Assembly: GCA_903842845.1 (NCBI GenBank)
Contig: CAIMNN010000307.1
Coordinates: 1 to 10,463 of the forward strand
Direction: 5' to 3'
Length of the DNA stretch: 10,463 bases
Source of the DNA: an uncultured Acidobacteriaceae bacterium
Lineage (GTDB): Bacteria; Acidobacteriota; Terriglobia; Terriglobales; Acidobacteriaceae
Part shown: in pieces, positions 6,166-10,463 of the stretch
Numbering within the stretch: the stretch's first letter is position 1
Layout of the letters: the number at the start of each line of letters is the position of its first letter
Program-made: the position numbers and the translations under genes
The notes under the pieces: generated by a model
What the model saw: only the letters and a program-made list of their open reading frames with translations
Told to the model about the DNA's origin: nothing
Databases searched by the model: none

Positions 6166-6579
6166 ATGAGCGCGAAAACAACAAATATCGATCCTGCAAA
6201 GCTCGTCCGCATCACCTTCCAGCCCGAAGGCAAAACCGTCGAGTTCGAGTTCGGCACACTGCCGTACGACCATCACGGCAAGCCGATGAGCTTCCTCGAT
6301 GTCGCGGAGAACTTCAACGTCTTTCTCGACCACGCCTGCGGAGGCGCGTGCGCTTGCACAACTTGCCATCTCTGGGTCAAGTCCGGCGCTGAAGGATTAA
6401 GCGAAGCCGACGACGAAGAGCTCGACCGCATGGAGACGGCCGCCGACATCCAACTCAATTCACGTCTCGGCTGCCAGGCCATCATCACCAAGCCCGGCAC
6501 CTACGTCGTCGAAATTCCCAGTTGGAATCGCAACTACGTCTCTGAAGGCAAGCCGCTCACGCTCGCCGAGAAAAAATAA
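6166..6579 (+). CDS. fdx: ISC-type 2Fe-2S ferredoxin
   Basis: This adrenodoxin-like ferredoxin supplies electrons for cluster assembly on IscU. The 137-residue protein has the C-x5-C-x2-C-x35-C ligand set: C58, C64, C67 and C103 (RLGCQ). The segment HACGGACACTTCHLWV fits ISC ferredoxins, including C62, which lines up with the non-ligand Cys46 known to matter in E. coli Fdx. An acidic helix follows (SEADDEELDRME, about 79-90), the usual partner-binding surface, and MSFLDVAENFNV precedes the loop. It is longer than E. coli Fdx (111) by an N-terminal extension of about 12 residues and a C-terminal tail. GGAG (about 6157-6163) precedes the ATG. The 41-bp gap after hscA holds a possible hairpin. 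Confidence 0.95.
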   Translation: MSAKTTNIDPAKLVRITFQPEGKTVEFEFGTLPYDHHGKPMSFLDVAENFNVFLDHACGGACACTTCHLWVKSGAEGLSEADDEELDRMETAADIQLNSRLGCQAIITKPGTYVVEIPSWNRNYVSEGKPLTLAEKK

Positions 6580-6589
6580 GGGGCAAAAA

Positions 6590-6808
6590 ATGGCACGCGA
6601 AATTCTTTGGACCGACTCAGAAGAAATCGGCATTCAGCTTCAGGAAAAATTCCCTGACCTCGACCCGCTCACCGTCCGCTTCACCGACCTGCACAAATTC
6701 GTCACCGAGCTAGATGGCTTCGCTGACGACCCGCAAAAGTCCAATGAGTCAAAGCTCGAGGCCATCCAAATGGCATGGCACGAAGAATTCAAAGACGCGC
6801 AGAGCTAA
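6590..6808 (+). CDS. iscX: IscX (YfhJ), Fe-S assembly modulator
   Basis: IscX is a small acidic protein that binds IscS and iron and tunes desulfurase activity, much as frataxin does. The 72-residue length is near that of E. coli IscX (66). Conserved features are W7-T8-D9 at the start, the P-x-x-x-x-L-R-F-T-D-L-H-K core (here VRFTDLHK, about 29-36), DDPQKSNE (46-53) and the C-terminal LEAIQMAW. The many Asp and Glu residues form the known iron/IscS-binding face. AAGGGGC immediately before the ATG is a strong ribosome site, and the gene starts 10 bp after fdx. It is the last gene of the operon, and its final 20 bases overlap the 3' end of the convergent yraN. Confidence 0.95.
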   Translation: MAREILWTDSEEIGIQLQEKFPDLDPLTVRFTDLHKFVTELDGFADDPQKSNESKLEAIQMAWHEEFKDAQS

Positions 6809-7256
6809 AAAATCGCCTTCGCTCATGCCATCCAAACGCCGACTGCATCTGCTGCACCTCAGCTGGCCTCCCCGGCAACAAATAAACCGACACAACATCA
6901 AAGCGAACGGCCTGCGGCTTCTTCCCGAACTGGTTCAAGTACATCCGCGCCAGCTTGCGCAACGTCTTCCGCTTCTTGCGGTCCACTGCAATCTCCGCCG
7001 CCGCACGGTCATGCGCCGAGCGCGCCTTCACTTCAACAAACACCAGCGCCTCGTCCTTCCACGCGATCAGGTCAATGTCTCCGCGTTGCTGCTTCGTACC
7101 CCACCGCCGCGCCAGTATCGCATACCCATCCTTAACCAGTGCCTTCTCCGCAGCCTCTTCACCGCGCCGCCCTGTCTCCAAGTGCGGCGCAACGTCGCCC
7201 TCTTCACGCTTCTCCGCAAAAAGTTTTTCAAGCACGCTGAGCAATAGATCAAACAT
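6789..7256 (-). CDS. yraN: YraN family (UPF0102) putative nuclease
   Basis: The product is 155 residues from the ATG at 7256. YraN proteins belong to the PD-(D/E)XK nuclease fold and resemble Holliday-junction resolvases, but their cellular role is not settled. The fold's motifs are seen in order: G29-R-R-G-E33-E, Q57-R-G-D60-I-D62-L-I-A, and the catalytic core F73-V-E75-V-K77-A-R. The N-terminal extension of about 28 residues (MFDLLLSVLEKL...) is amphipathic. The frame stays open upstream to an ATG at 7346, but that would place the start inside the terminator of the next gene and add unconserved residues. No Shine-Dalgarno stands before 7256; instead a promoter-like pair ends 10 bases upstream, suggesting a leaderless transcript. 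The C terminus is convergent with and overlaps iscX. Confidence 0.9.
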   Translation of the reverse strand: MFDLLLSVLEKLFAEKREEGDVAPHLETGRRGEEAAEKALVKDGYAILARRWGTKQQRGDIDLIAWKDEALVFVEVKARSAHDRAAAEIAVDRKKRKTLRKLARMYLNQFGKKPQAVRFDVVSVYLLPGRPAEVQQMQSAFGWHERRRFFSSARL

Positions 7257-7266
7257 TGGTGCAGAC

Positions 7267-7295
7267 AGTGTAGGGCCGCATTGCAGTACCCGCAA
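7267..7295 (-). promoter_or_regulatory. Putative yraN promoter giving a leaderless or near-leaderless mRNA
   Basis: On the minus strand TTGCGG (7290-7295) and TACACT (7267-7272) stand 17 bases apart. Only 10 bases separate the -10 from the yraN ATG, so initiation would fall about 3-5 bases from the start codon. This fits the absence of a ribosome binding site. The -35 matches consensus in TTG only. Confidence 0.35.
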
Positions 7296-7315
7296 CGCAC
7301 GAAAGTACAAAGCAC

Positions 7316-7343
7316 AAAAGGGGAACCCTCTCGGGCTCCCCTT
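7316..7343 (-). terminator. Intrinsic terminator downstream of the aminotransferase gene
   Basis: Read on the minus strand, AAGGGGAGCCC and GGGTTCCCCTT pair over 11 positions (one G-U) around the tetraloop GAGA, and TT then GTGC follow, extending the T run begun by the stem to four. The stem starts 21 bases after the stop at 7364. Because the stem is nearly symmetrical and flanked by AAAA, it may also stop readthrough from the isc side. Confidence 0.85.
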
Positions 7344-7363
7344 CATGCATTGCTGAATTGCTA

Positions 7364-8740
7364 TTACTTCTTTGCGGCCTTGGCGTGCTCGGCCTCGACA
7401 ATGCTCAGCGCTTCTTCAAGAATGTCCAGCGCAACCGTCGCTTCGTCCTCGCTCAGAAGCAGCGGCGGGCAAAGACGAATCGCCGTCTCGCCGCACCCAA
7501 GAATCAGCAGTCCGCGCTCAAAAGCCAACTGCTCGATTCTGTTGCGCAGCGCCGTCACAGGCTCCTTGGTCACCTTGTCGCCAACCAGCTCAATGCCGAT
7601 CATCAGCCCGCGTCCGCGCACATCACCAACCAGCGGATGCGTCTTCTTCCAGCCCTCGAGGCGCTCCTTCATCTTTGCGCCAACCTTGCCTGCATTGGCG
7701 ATGCCTTCGCGCTCCAGAATATCCATCGTCGCCAACGCCGCTGCAATCGAAACCGGATTGCCGCCGAACGTCGACGCGTGCGAGCCCGGCACCCAGTTCA
7801 TCACATCCGCGCGTGCAATGCAGATGCCGAGCGGCATGCCGCTCGCAATGCCTTTCGCGCTGGTGATGATGTCCGGATGAACGCCCGTGTGCTCAACCGC
7901 CCACCACTTGCCGGTGCGCCCCGCGCCCGATTGCACTTCATCGCATACCAACAAAATTCCATGCTTGTCGCAAATCTTGCGCAGCTCCTTCATGAAGACC
8001 GTCGGCGCAACAACGTAACCGCCCTCGCCCTGGATCGGCTCGACAAAAATCGCCGCAACCTCCTCAGGAGGCAGCGTCGTCTTGAACAGCTTCTCCTCGA
8101 TAAACCGCGCGCAGCCGAGTGCAAACTCTTCCTCGCTCTGCCCTCCGCCGGAGCAGCCGCGGTACGCATACGGATAACGCACGTGCGTCACACCCGGAAC
8201 CAGCGGCGCAAAGCGGCGCTTCTGCTGCGGCTTTGACCCAGTGAGCGACAACGCGCCCATCGTGCGCCCATGGAACGCGCCATAAAACGCAATGATGTTC
8301 TGACGGCCAGTGTGATAACGCGCCAGCTTCATCGCGCACTCAACCGCCTCAGCGCCCGAGTTGCCGTAGTAAACCTTATGCGGTCCCGGCATCGGAGCTA
8401 TCTTTGACAAACGCTCCGCCAGTATCGCCATGTGCTCGTAATAAAAATCAGTGCCCGAGATGTGGATCAGCTCCGCTGCCTGCTTCTGAATTGCGGCAAC
8501 AACCTCGGGATGACAATGTCCCGTCGAACAAACCGCAATGCCGGCCGCGAAATCGAGAAACTCGTTGCCGTCAACATCAGTAATGCGGATGCCCTTGCCG
8601 CTCTTCGCAACCAGCGGATACGACCGCGTGTAGCTCGGCGAAATGTACTGGTCATCAGCTTTCACGGCCGCAATCGCGCGTGGCCCGGGGAGCGCGCCGT
8701 GGATCTTGGGCCCTACCTTTGCATGCAATTCCTTGTTCAT
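7364..8740 (-). CDS. Class-III PLP aminotransferase (acetylornithine/4-aminobutyrate aminotransferase family; possibly amino acid racemase)
   Basis: This 458-residue fold-type I PLP enzyme belongs to the subgroup III aminotransferases. Motifs visible: the early SPSYTRSYPLV and DVDGNEFLDFAAGIAV (55-70), GHCHPEVV (74-81), the cofactor phosphate loop GNSGAEAVE (126-134), the F-H pair stacking on PLP in YGAFHGRT, FVEPIQGEGGY, D267 in CDEVQSGAGRTG, and the Schiff-base Lys K296 in TSAKGI. The SPSYTR...Y-P opening and GTDFYYE resemble archaeal 4-aminobutyrate-type enzymes, some of which act as broad amino acid racemases, so the substrate (acetylornithine, ornithine, GABA, lysine or a racemase reaction) is open. 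The start at 8740 is chosen because GAGGAGG stands 7 bases before it; an upstream ATG at 8788 lacks a site. No arginine genes adjoin it, so argD is not assigned. A strong terminator follows. Confidence 0.88.
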   Translation of the reverse strand: MNKELHAKVGPKIHGALPGPRAIAAVKADDQYISPSYTRSYPLVAKSGKGIRITDVDGNEFLDFAAGIAVCSTGHCHPEVVAAIQKQAAELIHISGTDFYYEHMAILAERLSKIAPMPGPHKVYYGNSGAEAVECAMKLARYHTGRQNIIAFYGAFHGRTMGALSLTGSKPQQKRRFAPLVPGVTHVRYPYAYRGCSGGGQSEEEFALGCARFIEEKLFKTTLPPEEVAAIFVEPIQGEGGYVVAPTVFMKELRKICDKHGILLVCDEVQSGAGRTGKWWAVEHTGVHPDIITSAKGIASGMPLGICIARADVMNWVPGSHASTFGGNPVSIAAALATMDILEREGIANAGKVGAKMKERLEGWKKTHPLVGDVRGRGLMIGIELVGDKVTKEPVTALRNRIEQLAFERGLLILGCGETAIRLCPPLLLSEDEATVALDILEEALSIVEAEHAKAAKK

Positions 8741-9147
8741 TTTCTGCCTCCTCGGGCATGTTGAAGCGCGCGTGACAAAAGCCTTCAACCAGTTGTGCGT
8801 AAATTTTTTCTAGAGGCTTCGCCGCATTGAAGCGCGGAACTGGAAGCCACGACAGAGAGTGCTTCGGCGCACGTGTTGCCTTAATCGCCGCCGAAGAGGC
8901 TAGGTCGTGTGCGTGTGGGCAGGACGCGCAGATGGCGTCTCGGCGATAGTATGCGCGCGCGTGTACGCGACCAGCGTATGGTGGCTGGCGGAATCAATCC
9001 GTGTTGGAACTCGCGGCTGCGCATCGGTATCCACTGGCTTCAGATTAGCACGCGCGCGGTTTTCCGGTAACCCCCTAACTCGTCGCCGCTCCACTCACAT
9101 GTCATACTGATTGAAATCCACCAGACCTGCACCTTTTCTGGAGCATC
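8741..9147. other. Non-coding gap between divergent aminotransferase and phzF genes
   Basis: No convincing gene is seen in these 407 bases. It should hold the promoters of both flanking genes, but no clear -35/-10 pair stands out; CATACT (about 9104-9109) is a possible phzF -10. Near the aminotransferase there is a dyad GTTGAAG/CTTCAAC (8760-8766, 8783-8789), and TTGAAGCGCG occurs twice (8761-8770 and 8827-8836). The stretch 8905-8975 is rich in alternating GTGTGCG/CGCGCG purine-pyrimidine runs. Confidence 0.6.
8760..8836. repeat. TTGAAGCGCG direct repeats and GTTGAAG/CTTCAAC dyad
   Basis: GTTGAAG (8760-8766) and CTTCAAC (8783-8789) are a perfect 7-bp inverted pair with a 16-base spacer, starting 20 bases before the aminotransferase start codon. 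The ten bases TTGAAGCGCG recur exactly at 8761 and 8827. They could be half-sites for a regulator of the minus-strand gene. Confidence 0.4.
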
Positions 9148-10038
9148 ATGGAACTCGAATACCACATCGTCGATGTCTTCACCGACCAGCCGCTCGCCGG
9201 CAATCCTCTCGCAGTTGTATTCAATGACGGCTCGCTCACCACAGAAAAAATGCAATCCATCGCGCGCGAGTTCAATCTCTCTGAAACAACCTTCGTCGAG
9301 CGTCGCAGCCCCGAGCTCGAAGCCGCCGAAGGCATACGCGTGCGCATCTTCACCACGCAGGAGGAGCTTAACTTCGCCGGCCACCCCACGCTCGGCACCG
9401 CCAGCGTCTTGAAGTTCACCGCCCCCGAAACTCTCCGCGACGGCATAATCACCCTGGCTGAAAACGTCGGCCCCATTCCTGTGCAATTCACTTCAGGCAC
9501 GCTCTACGGAGAAATGACGCAACGCGATCCAGACTTCGGCCACCAGTTCGCCTCACCCGACGAGCAGCACACCATCGCCAAACTCACCGGCCTCAACATC
9601 AGCGACTTCCACCCCGCACTCGCGCCACGCATCGTCTCAACAGGCACTGCCTTCGCCATTGTTCCTCTCCGCAGCGCATCCTCACTCACGCGCGTGCATG
9701 TGGACCACGACGCAGCTCTCAGTTGGCTGCGTGAGCGCGGCGCACGTTGGTTCTATCTCCTCGCCCCCACCGGCTCAGCCCAGCCCGCGTGGCGGGCACG
9801 CATGCAGTTCTACGGCGGCGAAGATCCAGCCACCGGCTCCGCCGCTGGTTGCGCCATCAGCCATCTCGTCAACGGCGGCCTCGTCGAATCCGATGCACAA
9901 GTGCACCTGCAACAGGGCGTTGAAATTAGCCGACCAAGTGAAATTTTCTTGCGTGCCGTGAAGCTCAACGGCAAAATCACTCAAGTACGCGTCGCAGGCA
10001 GCACCACTACTGTTGCAAAGGGACGGCTTTTCCTGTAG
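9148..10038 (+). CDS. PhzF family isomerase/epimerase
   Basis: The 296-residue product belongs to the PhzF family, which has the diaminopimelate-epimerase fold: two similar half-domains with the active site between them. The start reads DVFTDQPLAGNPLAVV, and the catalytic Glu is E46 in NLSETTFV, as in PhzF itself (E45). H79-P80 (FAGHPTLG) and the second-half glycine loop GGEDPATGSAAG (223-234) complete the conserved pocket. PhzF acts in phenazine synthesis, but no other phz gene is here, so phenazine production is not implied; most family members have unknown substrates. GGAG stands 4 bases before the ATG. Nothing downstream in the same direction suggests an operon. It may be monocistronic. 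Confidence 0.92.
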   Translation: MELEYHIVDVFTDQPLAGNPLAVVFNDGSLTTEKMQSIAREFNLSETTFVERRSPELEAAEGIRVRIFTTQEELNFAGHPTLGTASVLKFTAPETLRDGIITLAENVGPIPVQFTSGTLYGEMTQRDPDFGHQFASPDEQHTIAKLTGLNISDFHPALAPRIVSTGTAFAIVPLRSASSLTRVHVDHDAALSWLRERGARWFYLLAPTGSAQPAWRARMQFYGGEDPATGSAAGCAISHLVNGGLVESDAQVHLQQGVEISRPSEIFLRAVKLNGKITQVRVAGSTTTVAKGRLFL

Positions 10039-10318
10039 CGATGCACAAGCTTTCAACAGATATTCATCAAACTAACCTGCACCTCATCAGCCTCTTGGCG
10101 GTTTTCAACATTTCATTCACTGAAAATTACGCATCTCTTCGCCATGATTTCTCTCTTTTTTTATCCGGCAAAGCAACGTACTCTTGGCAAGCGATCAGAG
10201 ATTGAGGTTCGTTGCACGCAAGGCCATTGACGCCTGCAGAGCACAAAGGCCTCAGAAAAAGAATCTGAGTAAGCGTCTTGAGAGGCGCGGTCCCCTTGGG
10301 TTGCGAAAGCGCCCAATA

Positions 10319-10379
10319 TTGATTTAGTTGATTTGCTCGAGGATCCATTGGATCCGGTTGATTTACGTGCAGTTGATTT
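10319..10379. repeat. Four TTGATTT repeats around a GGATCC palindrome
   Basis: TTGATTT starts at 10319, 10328, 10358 and 10373; the steps of 9, 30 and 15 are all multiples of three. Between the second and third copies lies the perfect palindrome GGATCCATTGGATCC (10341-10355). Same-frame spacing fits either an encoded peptide repeat or a repeat-derived spacer. Confidence 0.5.
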
Positions 10380-10410
10380 TCCTGACAATCTAGCGGAGGC
10401 AATGCCGGTG

Positions 10411-10460
10411 ATTCGCCGGTCTGGGCAACCTGTTGCTCGGACTACAGCAGACCGGTGAAT
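10411..10460. repeat. 13-bp imperfect inverted repeat at the window's right edge
   Basis: ATTCGCCGGTCTG (10411-10423) and CAGACCGGTGAAT (10448-10460) are complementary except at one position, with a 24-base spacer that itself contains GCAAC/GTTGC. No T run is visible before the window ends. It could be an RNA hairpin, a regulator site or an element end. Confidence 0.5.
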
Positions 10461-10463
10461 GGC

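Larger units (their letters stand above)
10039..10463. other. AT-richer tail after phzF with short repeats and no confident gene
   Basis: These 425 bases differ from the rest by higher AT and by lacking a clearly coding frame. A + strand frame from about 10285 to the TGA at 10456-10458 reads as an acidic chain (repeated I/V-D-L/F) but has a TGA just upstream and no good start. A minus frame is open from the window edge to 10161 and would be Lys-Ser-Thr rich. Either could be a gene remnant, or neither. A 28-codon ATG frame at 10144-10230 has no support. No clear phzF terminator was found. Confidence 0.5.

Noticed and set aside
6714..7247. Plus-strand frame of 177 codons after iscX
   Set aside because: It overlaps the end of iscX in another frame and is antisense to yraN, whose nuclease motifs are clear.
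7257..7346. Upstream ATG (7346) as the yraN start
   Set aside because: It would lie within the terminator stem-loop region and add residues unlike the family.
7358..8236. Plus-strand frame of 292 codons opposite the aminotransferase
   Set aside because: Rich in Arg, Leu and Gln, with no motif; the minus strand carries a full PLP enzyme.
8741..8788. Upstream ATG (8788) as the aminotransferase start
   Set aside because: The downstream ATG at 8740 has a strong GAGGAGG at good spacing; the upstream one has none.
8900..9110. Frames of 64 and 67 codons on both strands in the aminotransferase-phzF gap
   Set aside because: They fall on GTGTGCG/CGCGCG alternating sequence, lack ribosome sites and show no protein-like pattern.
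9148..10038. PhzF as evidence for a phenazine cluster
   Set aside because: No other phenazine gene is in the window and most PhzF-family members are unrelated to phenazine synthesis.

Overview
The window is a chromosomal segment from a free-living bacterium with moderately high GC and third codon positions rich in C/G. Its centre is a complete ISC-type iron-sulfur cluster assembly operon in the order iscR-iscS-iscU-iscA-hscB-hscA-fdx-iscX, all on the + strand (about 775-6808). That order is classically proteobacterial. The overall style suggests Acidobacteriota (Terriglobia-like): the codon usage, a 54-residue acidic CxxC protein beside the operon, a zinc-ribbon HscB, and the unlinked YraN, class-III aminotransferase and PhzF neighbours. 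This assignment is inference, not proof.

Layout. 1-354: 3' end of a CDP-alcohol phosphatidyltransferase (phospholipid synthesis). 435-599 (-): small acidic cysteine protein, divergent from the isc operon. 600-774: divergent regulatory region with an AT-rich palindrome and two dyads lying over a good iscR promoter. 775-6808: isc operon. Most gene gaps are short (0-41 bp); the exception is a 114-bp iscS-iscU gap that carries five tandem heptamers. 6789-7256 (-): yraN, whose 3' end overlaps iscX. 7316-7343: intrinsic terminator of the next gene. 7364-8740 (-): class-III PLP aminotransferase or racemase. 8741-9147: non-coding gap between divergent genes. 9148-10038 (+): PhzF-family isomerase. 10039-10463: AT-richer tail with repeats and no confidently assigned gene.

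How the genes work together. IscS takes sulfur from cysteine and passes it to the IscU scaffold. Fdx supplies electrons, and IscX is a small IscS/iron-binding modulator. HscB brings loaded IscU to the Hsp70 HscA, which recognises LPPVK, seen here in IscU, and drives cluster release to carriers such as IscA. IscR, itself a likely Fe-S protein, probably represses the operon through the dyads over its own promoter.

The most notable points are the tandem operator architecture, an IscR whose fourth ligand position (His in E. coli) is Lys, an HscB with the CWxC...FCxxC...QPP zinc domain best known from human HSC20, the heptamer array inside the operon, the unlisted small cysteine protein, and a possibly leaderless yraN. 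I found no CRISPR array, tRNA, rRNA or complete mobile element.
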